Shown: positions 35,800 to 48,689, counted from the first letter of the stretch. The stretch is 64,000 nt of DNA from Antitrichia curtipendula (GCA_951230915.1 OX579635.1:42780001-42844000), one strand, 5' to 3'. Numbers and translations: made by a program. The notes: a model not told the origin generated them from the sequence alone.

Positions 35800-35945
35800 T
35801 TGCTAGCTTGCTTGGATTGAGTTTGTGCTGGATGTGTGGAAGTGGGTGTATGAAGTGTGAACTACTAAATTGTTGCTAGCATGCTTGGATTTAGTTTGTG
35901 CTAGATGTGTGGAAGTGGGTGTTTGAAGTGTGAACTACTAAATTG
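35800..35945. repeat. Tandem duplication, 2 x 73 bp
   Basis: TTGCTAGCTTGCTTGGATTG at 35800 recurs as TTGCTAGCATGCTTGGATTT at 35873; both copies end in GAACTACTAAA. Confidence 0.85.
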
Positions 35946-36433
35946 TTTTACTAAATTGTCAACCATTTGACAGTAGTGGCCAAAGGTTTTTAGAGCAAAA
36001 TATTTGGAACCAAGACCGGATGCTAGTTGTGGTTAAAGCTTCGGTAGTGTGTTACAGTTGGTTGATGGGGGTGAGGAGTTGAAATTCAAGTTTTGAACAA
36101 CCAAATCTTCATTAGCTTCTAGATTTTGAATTTTTTTTGTATATACATTGCATGAGCATTGAAGTAGCATTGAACCAGTGTAAATTGATTTAGTTTAAGA
36201 GCTTTGCATGATGTCAATGCCTCAATGGTAAAGTTATATTAAACTAGTGCTATTTGAAATGACATTAATGTAATGCTAATAAATTATACACTGGATGAAT
36301 ATATAAACAATACTTTGACAAGTTATTTTGTTTTACCATTGAATCAATGTCATGCCAATATTGATCAAACTTATCATTGGAACAATGATCTTTCAACCTT
36401 TGAGATACTAATGAACAATAAAATTGCAACCAA

Positions 36434-37531
36434 CACTAGAAGAAAAACCTGTCCGTGACAACTGGCTAAAAATGCAACTAAGTGTCTTATACAATTATCC
36501 TACAACTGTAGCCCTCTCTATTTGCACCAAATTTTGCTTCATTGTTTTACATCATTAGTACATTGTTTTAGTCGCAAAGTAATCGTAGAATGAAGTATTA
36601 AACATTGTTTTAATTGCAAAACAATCGTATAATAAAATGTAGGATTACAAGAGTTGTTACAAACTTCAAATTTAGAATGAATGGAGCTATTTTCCATCCA
36701 ATATTCATCATAGTTGCTGATGTGGACTAGTCTACACTCTATGATATCCACCATGTTGCTTTGTAGTTGCACAAAATGACTAGGAAATACTAAGAAACAT
36801 TTGCAACTATACAATGATAGTAATTGTTTTTGAGTTGTTTTGTAGTCATTTTCAAAGTCATTTTCCGATTGTCTTACATCATTTGTCCCATATCAATCAT
36901 CAAGAGTACCATTAAATTGGACATATAAGAGTTGTAAGTAGTTGTTTACTTGTGTAATGAATTTTGTTAATAGAACTCTAAGATTTGTACAATCTATATA
37001 TTTTATATTTTATAGATTTTTACAATCTATAGATTTTTATTTTTTATAGATTTTAAAATCTACAAATTCTACAAGTCGCAAATAAGTCATAAACAAGTTG
37101 CAAATGAGTCACAAAAGAATTGCAATGAAGTCACAAACAAGTTGTAAATGAGTCACAGATAAATTACAATGAAATAACTGGCAAGTCACAAACAAATGAG
37201 AAGAGTCGCATTAAAGTCGTAGATGAATTACAAACAAGTTATACATTAGTCGCAAATGAGTTTCCATTAAGTTGCACAACTCATCAATTAAGTATTTGAC
37301 CTTATGTGGCAACAAATACCACATAAATAACCATGTTATAAGAGTTCATCAACAAAGTTCTAAGTAAACCGCCAAATGAGAAACAACCCTATTTCACATT
37401 GCAACTATGAGACGACTAGAAAACTTGTCCACAACTAGGGGCCTTTAGATTCTCACTAGTTTCAAATGTCCGATGCAATCTAAAAACTAGTTGCTCTTTG
37501 AAGTGGCAAAACCCCTCATTTTCTTCTAGTG
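36434..37531. mobile_element. Non-autonomous CACTA element, 1,098 bp
   Basis: Ends CACTAGAAGAAAA (36434) and its inverse TTTTCTTCTAGTG (to 37531) are the CACTA/En-Spm terminus. A 3-bp duplication CAA flanks both sides (36431-36433 and 37532-37534), as expected for this superfamily. The interior, notably 37070-37270, is packed with short motifs such as AAGTCGCAAA, AAGTTGCAAATGAGTC and AAGTCACAAACAAG, resembling the subterminal transposase-binding repeats of CACTA elements. No coding frame. It shares the subterminal motif TTGTCCACAA with the small element at 47778. Confidence 0.85.
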
Positions 37532-38647
37532 CAATCACTTGTTTTACATCAAAACATCATTAAATTAAGGTGCTTTGTTCTTTGAGATGTCATAATTTAC
37601 ATTCAACATTGTTGTATTGTCAATCCCTAAATGGAATTGACATTTGTACAATGCTAAACATAAGTTTTTGAAAAGACATTGTAAGCCCCTTGGGCATTTT
37701 GAAAGTCCAGATCTAAATTTTCACATAATTCTTGATTAGAAAAAATTTAAGCTTACCTAAAAAAATAGAGCTCCAATAATCTAGTTTTGACTCCATTTGA
37801 ATTTTTTTTTAAATTGTTGCAATTGTAATTTTTGTGACACTTTAAAGACAACATCTTGAAAAGCTCAAAATACGCAATTTTTGAACTTTTCAATCTATCA
37901 AATTCCTCTTGCTAGGAGCTCAAAAAATACATCAATTACACCATGATGTTTGCAACTATTGTTTCTATTTTTATTGAAAATTTAATTCTATTTTAAGCAT
38001 TTTTGTAATTGATATGATTTTTATAAAGAATATTTTTTATAAAATCATATAAATTCAATTTGACGGTTTGAATTATAAAAAAATGAGATTAAATTTCATG
38101 AATATAATAATATATGTTAAAAATATCAAAATTTTAACATGTATATTATAATGTTGAAATCTAATGAAATTTATCAAGCCTGGATATAAAATGTCTTTTA
38201 AGAATTAACCTTGGAAGGTTGCCAATGATGTTTTGTGTCCTTTGGAAGATCAACTAGGTTTTGTGCACATTGAAGAATGAATCATTTTCATCCAATTTTT
38301 TTGTGTACAACTTTATTGATGTTGTAGCCACATTATTGAGTTAATCCCTCGGCATGGGAATTCCTTTATGAATTTTTATATATTTTTGCTTATATCTTTC
38401 TGATTATATTTTATCTACCTCAATTTTATTAAATTCATCATACAAGAAAAGTGATTTTTTAAAAGTCAACCTTTGACTTGAATGAATGGAAAAATTTGTA
38501 GTAAAAAAAGCCCTTGAACCCCCTTTCTTCATCATTCAAATTTTAGACATTAGAGAGCTAAGGGAATACCTTAAATCCAAGACATTTAGTTGTCTTTTGA
38601 TTTTTTATGAGGTTGCCTATATCTTTCAAACAATATAATATTTAGTA
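37532..38647. other. Gene-free stretch
   Basis: Very AT-rich; no coding frame, RNA gene or tandem repeat seen. Confidence 0.5.
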
Positions 38648-39211
38648 CTACCTCCGTCCCCAAATGATCTTTGTGTTGGATAAAATGTTCTAGATTAGTG
38701 CTAAAATAACATTTGAAAGACGTGTTTTGCACTATAAATAGAGCTCAGTGTACTCTCAGCATTCAAAGAACTTTGAGCTTCAAAGCCCTTTTCAAAGTGT
38801 AGTTTTGGGATATTAATAAGTGGAATTTGGGGGACATTTTAAAGAGTACTAGTGGAAATTTAATTGTTGAGTGTGAGGTTTTCATTTTATGGACATTTAG
38901 TACGTGCCTAAGACGATGTTCGGACCTCCATTTTGCCTCCCAAAGCTTCATCTATTTCAATTGGAAAATACTCAAAGAAATGCAAATAATAAAAACAAAC
39001 AATGTTGATTGATCCCTTTGATCATTTCATTTGTCTTTTGATTGATGATTGCATGGATGGAGGGGGAATTACTACTCAAGGTTGTTTTGTTAGTCCCCAA
39101 AAGCAATCAAAGACAAATTTGACATATTCCAACATTACAAAGTACATCATGAAGATCATTTTGGGACAAAAAAATAAGGCCAACAGGAAGATCATTATGG
39201 GACAGAGGGAG
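38648..39211. mobile_element. Stowaway-like (Tc1/mariner) MITE, 564 bp, TA flanks
   Basis: Left end CTACCTCCGTCCCCAAATGA and right end (opposite strand) CTCCCTCTGTCCCATAATGA resemble the Stowaway consensus CTCCCTCCGT. TA dinucleotides flank both ends (38646-38647, 39212-39213). The right terminal motif AAGATCATTxTGGGACA is present twice (about 39152 and 39188), suggesting a partial terminal duplication. No coding frame. Confidence 0.8.
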
Positions 39212-41600
39212 TATATTTCAATACTTTTAACTTTTTTCCCTCAAACTTGATTTTGACATTCAAAATTATTTCTTTTGCTTTTGAGTAAAACTAAAAAAAT
39301 GAATCTTTTGAAGCAAAGATTCTACTCTACTTAGAATTTTGAAAAATCCCTTATAATAAACATTTTAAGCAAGTTGAGGATCTATAATCACATTTCTAAA
39401 TATAGAATAATAGAAAGACTTTCTTAAAGCTTCAATGTTCTTCACTATGATACTTCTATAATGAAAATTTTAGATTTTTTAAACAAGATTTGTATTTGAT
39501 ATGAATTTTCTTCATTTTTTCTTCAACAATTTATGGTAATTTGAAATTCTTACAAAAAAATTGAAAAATTTATGACAATTATTAGACTTGAAATTTCACC
39601 TTTGTGGGTCAAATATAATTGATGTTTTTAAATTGAAATCTAAAGTTCAATTTTTTTGTAACCATGGTTCAAATCTCTTCTACAGATTTGAAAATATACT
39701 AGGCTTAGATGGTTTATTCTTCTAATTATGATGGGCTAACTTTCTTCACATAACAAAACATTATTAGTATGTGCTTATTCGGAGGTCACCTTTGGCACTT
39801 GTTTGCCAAATAATTAATTAAACTCTAAAATGAGCTTCAACACTTTAAAATATAATTTAATAAAAAAAATTGTCATTAAAATCAAGTAACTTAAATTTAT
39901 TTGGAAACCATTTTTTATAGATTTAATAGTCACTTTTGCTATAAGTAAGGATGTACACAATCTCTTTATACAAATAGGGTGGTAGGAGGTAAAACAACAT
40001 GTGTAGGATAAGTAAATTAAGACTGGTAGAAGCTCAATCGTTCATACCTAGTTAAGTCATAAGCAATAATTGTGTTTAATGTAGAACTTTAGACCTCATT
40101 TTGTCTTCTAATAAAAAGTTATGGATAAATTTTAGAGAGGAATTGGGTGGAACATTTTTTTAGACATTATCAAACATCCTTTCTAAATTTTGTCCATAAC
40201 TTTTGGTTAAAGACTCAAAATCTCAAACAAATTTTTGGAGGTGAAATTTAGATTGATTTAACAATGGACTTCATTATAAAAACTACCTCTCCACCCACTG
40301 TTTAGTAGACTAGTGTTGCTATATAGTTGGATTGGTATATTTTCCAACATTTCAACTATCTTTATAATTAATTTTCCTTATATTCAGCAAGGTGACTTGT
40401 TAATTATCAAAATTATTTGGCAGAGATTTTTTAATTATTTTTTACCAAAGGTGATGTTTGGCTATGGTATTCTAACAAGCACCCTTCTTTTAATTATGAA
40501 AAACTTTCAACAAAAAAATCATATTATATCATTGAAGTAGTATGAGCTATCAAACTTTGGAGGTACAAATGAAAATTGCAACGGCAAATTTTGCAGTTGA
40601 CTCCCTAAACTTTGAGGACCTATGAAGTATAAATAAAGTGATTGATATAGAAAGTAGGTGCTTTTAGGATTCATTTGTACTAGTTGAAATTTTTTCACCT
40701 TTAGAGTGCTAAATTCACGCACTTATATATACATCAAAGTTAGGCTTATAATATTCTATAGGTCTTTTGGTTTGTAATTGAAAATTTGAAATAAAATAAA
40801 GTGTACGTGAAAAATATGACTTGAATAACCACAAATTTTAGAGGTTGCCAATCTCAACAACCAAAAAATTAGAAAACTTGTCATTTTTACAACCAAAAAT
40901 TAAATAAAGTTATCTTCCAAATTTCAAGCACATTGTCAAATTTATGCCTTGCCCTAGATTCTCTTGAATAGAAAGAATACATTTAAGCAAAAATTGGTAG
41001 GGTTCGATTTTAGAAAGGGATCACAATTAGGTGCAATTATTTTATCTACATGTTAGAATGCTTCAAATGCTCTAGCATTGAAGAGCTCTAAACTTAGCTA
41101 CCATACTCCTACACTCCTACAATGGACAAAGCTCTAGGACCTTTTTTTGCTTGCAATTTTATTTTTTTAATAAAGGCTTTATTTAAACAAAAAACTTAAA
41201 ATCACTGAAGTTAATCCAACGAATAGGAACTTTAATATGAATATTGTAAGACTCTCTTATACCACTCAAATAAAATTTAGATGGATGTACCAAATGTATA
41301 TATAATTGGAGGACATTTAGATGAAATTTGAATAAGTATAGATAAAAATTGGAGATTTGTGTGACAACCATGCTATTATAATTATTATGAAAATAATGTA
41401 GATCCCCTAGCTTGATTTGATCTAAACTACTGTAAACTTTATAAATATTAGAGAATCTAATTAATTTGCATAATTCACAAATTAGTAAAAATTAGAGTAT
41501 TTCCTATGCGGAATATTTACAATATTTACATGAACTAAACCTAAGTACCGGTACTAGGATAAATCAATCTATTTTGGAAAATTGAAAACCAATTCTTTTT
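39212..41600. other. Gene-free AT-rich stretch
   Basis: No coding frame with a recognisable family, no tandem array and no RNA gene seen. Confidence 0.5.
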
Positions 41601-43300
41601 TTATTATTATTAAGGGTCCCGTCTAAAAACGTTGAGGCTCCGAATGTTGGGAACCGCGCGCGGCGTCGGGAACTTTGAGAGCGGGAAATGTCAGGGAACG
41701 TCTGATTAGGGTGGTGATTTTGGGTGACCAAAGTCACCGAACCCTCGGGCATGCCTTCTGTTTCAGAATTGAGGATCGGATTCTACAATTCAAGGTTTCA
41801 TTTTTGTTCACAGTCCTTTAGAATTGTCATTGCCACGATTTCCATTGATCGGGAAACGATTTGAGCGTTGCGGCACTCAAAGGGAGTCGGATTTCAATTG
41901 TGATTTTGTGAGGACAAGAGAAAACTGTGATTGCAATTGTGATTTCGTTTTCTGTTCGACCCACGCTTGCAAGATGTGATACATTTCAATTGTGCATTAA
42001 ACTTGAGCCTGTGCAAGTGTTGTAACTATTGCGGCAAGAACTTACGGGTCACACGGATTAAACCAAATGGTCCCGTTTTCAAAACTGTTAGTCCAATCTC
42101 TAATCTATTTCTATTTCGTAAGTAGTGCATTCTGATTGCTTTCAACTAATTGCAAAATAATAGTTGTGATTTAGTTTGAATGTGTCACAAGAGTGCTACT
42201 TTCAATGATAGTGAGTGGCAAGTGTGCAGAATGTTTCAGAACCTCATTTTTGAGAAGGTTGTAAAGATTTGTGAGTGTAGCATATTGATTTATGGGAATC
42301 GCATTATTCTGTTAGGATGATAAATTTGCTCGTTGGCCTCTCAAATAGGAAGTAAGATATCCGAAGTTACGTGTTGTCATTGCTTATACTCAGATAGTAG
42401 TGCGGGTTTAGCAGGACTTTATAATAGGGGCTGTCAATCTTTGCAATTTATGTAGACGACTACCTTGAATTGTATGCAATTTTTCAATTTTCATATTCAA
42501 TTGCACATTTTGTTAGTATCGGTGACCACGTTTTGTGTTTCTAGAGCCTCAGTTTTGGTTAGGACGAGTTTGAGCGACTTTAAGGGCCTTTGGCGAGTCC
42601 CGTTGAGTTTTTTAGGGTTTCATGATTTAGGGTTTCATGAAATTTGCTCTTGCGTTTGGTGTGTGTGTGCAGTTTGTAGTTTGCTTTCGTCGGAGTTGCA
42701 AGGACTACTGTCGATGAAGTGGGAACTTGATGACTGATCTAAGTGTGTTCCCTGGTCCATAATTTCTCTTTTTCTCGTGAAATTTCTTTATGCTGAAATT
42801 GGGTAAATTAGGCATGTGCATGGTAGTCGTCAGTACTATGAGAACCTTTCGTGTTTTCCACTCTATGTGCATGTAGCTGAGTGTTGTGATTGGTATTAAA
42901 AAAAACTAAAATCAATTAGGACCCATAATGAGATTTTTAATGTGTGTTCCCTTTTTGGGCCACCACATGCAATGATTATCATTGATTCTGGTAATATAAA
43001 TTTTAGCCTTATATTAGTTCTACCATTCACAATATGATCAATTGAATTTGGTCATTTTTATACCTGAGTCTTTTAGGGGGTTATGGGTGTCTTGATGTTG
43101 TTATGCCGTCTAAGAGCTTAGCAGTGGAATGTGGTTTCTTCCCAATCAATTCTGATTCTATTGTTTCATTTGCATAGCAATACTTGCAAGTAAAGGTCAA
43201 GCTTATCCAAGCCCATTACATGTTATTCAGCCCCCGTGGAGGGCTGTGAGTTCCCCAGGGTTACTGTCTTGAACTGCGCCGCAGCAGCTGCTTGACGTGG
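41601..43300. other. GC-richer island, possible non-coding transcription unit
   Basis: 41630-41760 is locally GC-rich (AACCGCGCGCGGCGTCGGGAAC) and looks promoter- or leader-like. Nothing downstream gives a multi-exon protein that I recognise. A telobox pair lies at 42611-42640. I cannot support a gene. Confidence 0.35.
42611..42640 (+). promoter_or_regulatory. Tandem telobox-like motif (2 x 15 bp)
   Basis: TTTAGGGTTTCATGA occurs twice head to tail. TTTAGGGTTT is the plant telobox (interstitial telomere-like motif), often near promoters of translation-related genes. No gene was identified beside it, so a regulatory role is inference. Confidence 0.4.
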
Positions 43301-43312
43301 CAGAGAGACATC

Positions 43313-43417
43313 ATACAAAAAAAAAATAAAAAATTTAAAAATAAAAAATAAAAAATTGTTCATCTTGTTTTTTCATTTTAAGATTTTAAGATTTTTTTTT
43401 TTTTTTTTTTTTTTTTC
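43313..43417. repeat. A-rich and T-rich low-complexity tracts
   Basis: A-rich run (43313-43357, AAAAAATAAAAAATTT type), then a T-run of about 28 bases (43391-43417). This separates two GC-rich flanks (43230-43310 and 43430-43500) that weakly resemble each other inverted (TGGAGGGC[T/C]GT), possibly an old TIR element. Confidence 0.5.
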
Positions 43418-43887
43418 AAAAAAAGAAATTCTGACAGCGGCCGTTCTTTTGCTGCCGGGGGAACAGCGCCGGGAACAGGCCCGAAACGGCCCTCCAGACC
43501 CCCCAAAAATCATCTAATGTTGGGATACTGCCTCACTATAGTTTTTTGTATGCTTTATTTTCCGTCTTCCTTTTGAAGAACCTTTACTGGCATTGAAGTT
43601 ATGGTTAAATTCATTCATGCAGGTGAATTTATAGGTGGGTGAACTTGTTCCAGGTGGTGAATCTTATGAAAAATGCTTTGAAAGTTTTTTTGAGATGCTG
43701 TTGATTTGCAGATTTTGGTGAATGCATTGATGACATCAAACGGAATTAGAGATGGAAATACCATATCACGTGGAGAGTTTATCATTCCAAAGGGAAAGGA
43801 GCAGCTCGATTAGGATTTACAGTATTGTTTGCAGGGCTGACACTAGCCTCTGTACTTTTATGAAATCTTCTCATAATTTTGTATAGT
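43418..43887. other. Gene-free stretch with an unconfirmed exon-like frame
   Basis: After TTTGCAG at about 43710, a frame reads ILVNALMTSNGIRDGN and stops at about 43812. No partner exon could be joined, so it is not called a gene. Confidence 0.3.
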
Positions 43888-44009
43888 GGGAGTCATGCCC
43901 CCGAGGGCGTTGCAGCCTGTGATGGCACCTGCTCGAGACCAAGGGCGTGAGCCCGAGGTCGAGGGCAGGTGCCATCACAGGCTGCAACGCCCGCGGGGGC
44001 ATGACTCCC
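43888..44009. repeat. GC-rich long hairpin, about 50-bp arms
   Basis: GGGAGTCATGCCCCCGAGGG at 43888 pairs with CCCGCGGGGGCATGACTCCC ending at 44009. Arms are near-perfect through GCAGCCTGTGATGGCACCTG, with a short loop that can pair further (GACC with GGTC). It is much GC-richer than its surroundings. It could be a foldback element end or an RNA hairpin; nothing in the sequence decides. Confidence 0.8.
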
Positions 44010-44157
44010 GCTGCGTTAAGCACTCTGGAGCCCTGCCCGGATTTCCTGCCTGGGAATTTTTTTTCCTCGCGCCACTTTCACGCTCGATGTTTGGAATGAG
44101 ATTTGGTTTCTTTGACATTAGCAACTTGTTAATGTTACAACTTGTTACATTCTTTTG

Positions 44158-44240
44158 GATTCAGTTGTGTGTATGATTGTGTATATGATTCAGTTGTGTG
44201 TATGATTGTGTGTATGATTCAGTTGTTGTGTGTATGATTT
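44158..44240. repeat. TTCAGTTGTGTGTATGA short tandem repeat
   Basis: Three imperfect units built from ATTCAGTTGTGTGTATGATT and GTGTATATGA. Confidence 0.8.
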
Positions 44241-44402
44241 ATTGCTTATCAAGAATAATACGGTTGAGACTGATTGGGGTTCGATGAGATTAAGTCAGTG
44301 GTTCACTTCTGTTTGCCAAACACACGGTTGCCATTATTTGGGTTCGCTAAGATTGTTGAGTCGAGGGTGGTTTTCTTTTGTCCGCTGCCCGGAAATTTTT
44401 TT

Positions 44403-44478
44403 GATCGTGCCAGTGACTGGTTATAGTGCCAGGCATTGGTTATAGTGCCTGGCACTATAACCAGTGACCGGCACGATC
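44403..44478. repeat. Hairpin with about 33-bp arms
   Basis: GATCGTGCCAGTGACTGGTT at 44403 pairs with AACCAGTGACCGGCACGATC ending at 44478; arms extend through ATAGTGCCAGGCA. The loop repeats GGTTATAGTGCC once more. Confidence 0.8.
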
Positions 44479-44741
44479 ACGGATGCATTCTGCTCGATAA
44501 TGGGGTTGTTTTTTGTATAGGAGAGGGCTCCAGAGTGCTTAACGTCTATGGTAGCAACCCGTATTCTAGTATTCCCTTCTCGTGCAGGCATCTTCTATTC
44601 TCAAGTGTGCATTACACATCCTCGAAAATTTTAGCTTACCTGCATTGATTTCAATAGGTGGTGTAAGAAGGATTGCCTTCGAAGCTGGTGTATAATGAGT
44701 TGAAGTCTTGCATTGTTGACAAATTTAGTTACACCTCAACT

Positions 44742-44855
44742 CATTCAACTTTGTCTGCACCTTTATGACATGCTTATGCAAGTATGGTTATCGATTACAT
44801 TCAACTTTGTCTGCTCCCTTATGACATGTTTATGCAAGTACGGTTATCTTCAGTA
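44742..44855. repeat. Tandem duplication, 2 x 57 bp
   Basis: CATTCAACTTTGTCTGC begins at 44742 and 44799; each copy continues with TTATGACATG(C/T)TTATGCAAG and a GGTTATC end. Confidence 0.85.
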
Positions 44856-47777
44856 CAATTGAGAACTGCTTATCTAACCATTGCTAATGCATGACCTCCA
44901 TGAAACAAGTCTTAAGAGACTAATATGTCAAAGCACTCATTTTGTTGCTAGATATTAGATGCCATCAAGATAGTTTATGAATTATGAGAAGTGGTTTGAG
45001 AAGGACAAAGATTTACTAGACGATTAGATTCATGATGCATAGATTGGATTGAATTGATCACATGAAGACTTGAGATTTAAGGTATGTGCACCTATAATCA
45101 TCACTCCCCCAAATGCAACACTTACATATGGACCAAAAGCACCACTACAGCTCAAATATTGATGAAACAAGATTTACACGACCTAAACAATTTGAATACA
45201 AGAAGTTTGGGGAAATTTTATGTATGCCTACAAAAATCACTTTGAAGTTTTTGTAACTTGTTCATATGGTGTCCAAATAATGCATGCTAAAATGTACCTT
45301 CTTCTAGCTTTCACTTTCTATTTCATGGACATCTCCTATTTCAATGCTAATGTTGTCACTTTATTTTTAACTTGTACTACTAAAACCCTAGGAATAATCC
45401 ACATCTACATGTTCTAAGATCACTTTGCTCAATGTAGATGTATATAATTGGGTTTTTTGAAGAGAGAAGACCCCTATGAGGGCTTCAACGTCTCAAATCT
45501 AGCCTCTCAAAATTGAAAGCTTTCCTTATTTGACTAATATAATCTTTTCAATGGTATGGTCAAAAGACGTGTCCCTTTCTCTGAAGCTCTAGGCCTGTCT
45601 CCACTACCAATTGGTACGGTCACTTTATGTGAATCTCTTTTTAGGTGATAGTTTGATTGGAATGAGTTTAGAAGGGTCTAGATTTTAGTGAACACACTCA
45701 AGGATTAAAAGATTAAGACGCAAGATGATACATGGATTTAAAAGATGTGTTATATAATGTTGAATGAATGACAAAACTTTAGTACATATAAAATGCAAAG
45801 TTGCAAGAGTCTCTATTCTTTGTGCTCTTTGGTTTTCTTAAGGTTTTTGATACCACAAGCAGCATGTTGAGAACACGGAAGGAGATGAAGAGTGTTGTTT
45901 CTCTCAATTGAAGGTTTATCCAAACAAGTAACCAATTCAAGTGGGGCGCTAGGAGAACACCTTCTTTAAAAACTAAAACAATCTTTGTGATATAAGTTTA
46001 TGTTGCTCATTTACACAAATATTCAGTACAGCTATGTGCGCGTCTAGTACATTGAAGCTTTTGGAATTCAAGTAATGCTTTTGGTACTTGTGTGCAAAAA
46101 TTCCAAGATTACACTAGTCTTGTCAAATGTTATAATCTATATCTTCAAAGTTAATCCTTATGAAATTTTGACAATTATAGTACAATGGATCTTGAGTTGT
46201 AGAGTTGTCCAACTCATTTTCAGCATACGAAACTTGGGAATTGGAGCACCCAAGCACCGAGAAGATGCATACATCCCCTTCAAAGAAACAAGACCCGGTC
46301 AACATAAGCAACAAAAGGAACTAATGAAAGCAACCCTTTTTTTCCGGCACCATGGGGTTAGATTGCACCATTTCAAAATAAATGTCTACTTTTTTGCTAG
46401 ATAAAAGTTCTCTTTTTTTTCCATAAATTTTCCATTTCTATTTAAAATATGGATGAAATTGCCAAATTTGGATGAAAAAGTTTATGAATATGGTTGAGAA
46501 GTGATTTTTTAATCCAAAAGATGAATGAATGTAGAAATACAATGCTTCACCAAATTTAAAATGATTGCCCTCTTGGCACTTTGTTAAAAAGTACTAAAAA
46601 AGGGGGCTAGATAAAAACAATGGACATTACATGTTGACATTGAGAAGGGGGATCCGCTAGGAAATCATTCACAAGGATATTTAACAGATCTAGAAAACCA
46701 AGTCCAAGATTAATTCCATCACCAAAATTCTAGGTTGGATAAAAACCAAGGCCAATGATTTCTCTGTTGGACATGTATTATATGTATTACCAAATATAAT
46801 GATCCAATGTAATGATTGCCTAGCAAAAACTTCATAAGAGTTGAATACAATATATGTAATTCTACAATTACACACGGAGACTTAATGTGTATGTAAATAT
46901 TACAAATAATAGCATGTGTAAGTGTAGACAAATTAATTTTTTTATTTTAATTTTATTTAGCATTCCAATGGAAATGCAATCTAATTGTCAACCTATTTCT
47001 ACTTGTGTGAGGCAAATTGTGCTAATTGTCAATGTACATTCAAATAAGGGCATAAGGCCATTAGATATTAAACAATTTAAGTTGTCTTAGATATAAAGAG
47101 AGGCAAATAGAACTATGACTTTTCAAATTGAATGGGTGTCTCTTTGCAAAAGAATATAGGCAAGTTGTAGTACATGTTTTTAGCTCTCAGTTAGAGCACT
47201 TTTGATTGGAGACGGGAGAATCTTGAGTATATGTTGTATGTGTTTGTCTTGTGTGTATGATGTTAATTGATAAATTGAAGTGTACACAATTGTTGGAGGT
47301 AATTTGGCTACAAATTGTCCCATTAAATTAGATATTTAACTTCTAAATTCCTAGTGAACAAACCTCTCATCCTATACTACAAAAGAATCTATCAATCCTA
47401 TAAGCTTGGGTTGGTAGATTCTGAAGATAACAGTAAGGTAGAAGAGATGTAGAACATTTTGTGAGTCAAAAAGATCTATAGGCATTAAGCATTCAATACA
47501 AATAGCCTAAAGTTAGTTCACATTGGTGCACCTATATCAGTGGGTTTTTTTTGGCGATTTGGTGCAAAATTGCACCAAATTTTTGACCTAGCACCAAACC
47601 TATAGGAAATTTTTAGTAAAATTTTGGATGAAATCGCCAAAAAACTTCAAATTCAAGAAAAATCTTGGATGAAATCGCCACATTGTGAATGAAAATAGAA
47701 TTATAGATACGTAGTATCACATTTTTTATCCAATACATGGATGAATGTTGAAACTTGGATCACCATCTTAACATTTA
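44856..47777. other. Gene-free stretch
   Basis: No coding gene recognised. A dispersed motif, TGGATGAAAT(T/C)GCCA, occurs at about 46449 and 47630-47670 with similar flanks, suggesting two diverged copies of a repeat (about 46330-46570 and 47545-47770). A short inverted repeat TTTGGTGCAA/TTGCACCAAA lies near 47550. Confidence 0.45.
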
Positions 47778-47930
47778 CACTACAAGAAAATGGGGGTATA
47801 AATGACTTGTCCACAATGACTGCACCGACAACAATGACTACAAAATGACTGCAAAATGACTATTTTGCAGTCATTGTTGTCGGTGTAGTCATTGTGGACA
47901 AGTCATTTATACCCCCATTTTCTTGTAGTG
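47778..47930. mobile_element. Miniature palindromic CACTA element, 153 bp
   Basis: CACTACAAGAAAATGGGGGT at 47778 is mirrored to 47930 (ACCCCCATTTTCTTGTAGTG). Arms of over 60 bp are almost perfect inverses. TTA flanks both ends (47775-47777 and 47931-47933), the 3-bp duplication of CACTA elements. The arms contain repeated AATGACT motifs and the TTGTCCACAA motif also found in the element at 36434. A transcript would form a long hairpin. Confidence 0.9.
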
Positions 47931-48689
47931 TTAATATCGCCACTTCGCCACTTCATGAAAAATGAAAAAAAAAACATTGACCTATATAGTTATTTTCAAT
48001 GTTTTAGAGATAAAGACTATTAATAAAAATAAATAAATCTTTATAATAGATTCAATTTTTTTTATATATATGATTTTGTTGGTGATTTTGTGGGGTCCAC
48101 ATGTTTTGCATTTTGCATTCAAATGTGATACAATTGAATTATATACAATAACTACACTGCAAACATTAGGAAAAAATGTCTACAACATAACAAAATAAAA
48201 TCTTTGTAAAGATTTTAAATTTAAATATTTACGTTCAAATATTATTTAAAATGTTTAAAGAAATTATGTTTTCAGTAAACCTTTTTTGCACCAGTTTACA
48301 CCTTTAATTTTGATTTTATTGTTGTTTTTAGAATGACTTCTATTTTACTTATATTTTTATTTTGACCTTATTTTTATCGTTTTATTACACTTTTGAGTGA
48401 TTTTTTCTATAATTTTACAGCCTCACTTATCAATTTGTATACCAACATGCTCTCAATATTATAGTCATCATCAAGGACTTACATCCGAAGCACTCACTAT
48501 CCGAACACTATTGTATCTTCATTCAATTTTATTTTATACTTTCTTTTTACTAGCACCAAGCTATGATGCAATCTGTCTGCTTGTTATGGTGTATTTGATA
48601 TCTTAACAATATTAATCCAATTCCTAAGAGTAATATCCATCTGAACATATTGCAAGAACAAATTCTTTGTTGTAGAAGTATAATATTAT

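Larger units (their letters stand above)
44014..44544. repeat. 531-bp segment bounded by a perfect 21-bp inverted repeat
   Basis: CGTTAAGCACTCTGGAGCCC at 44014 and GGGCTCCAGAGTGCTTAACG ending at 44544 are perfect inverses (21 bp with one further base). The left copy lies 5 bp from the 43888-44009 hairpin, and a second hairpin (44403-44478) is inside. The whole may be one composite foldback transposon; no target duplication was found. Confidence 0.65.

Noticed and set aside
43313..43417. Poly(A)/poly(T) tract as a retroposon tail
   Set aside because: No upstream reverse-transcriptase, gene-like body or target duplication; treated as low complexity.
44270..44290. GGTTCGA-type T-loop as a tRNA gene (also near 41000)
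   Set aside because: No acceptor stem or anticodon arm can be paired around either motif.
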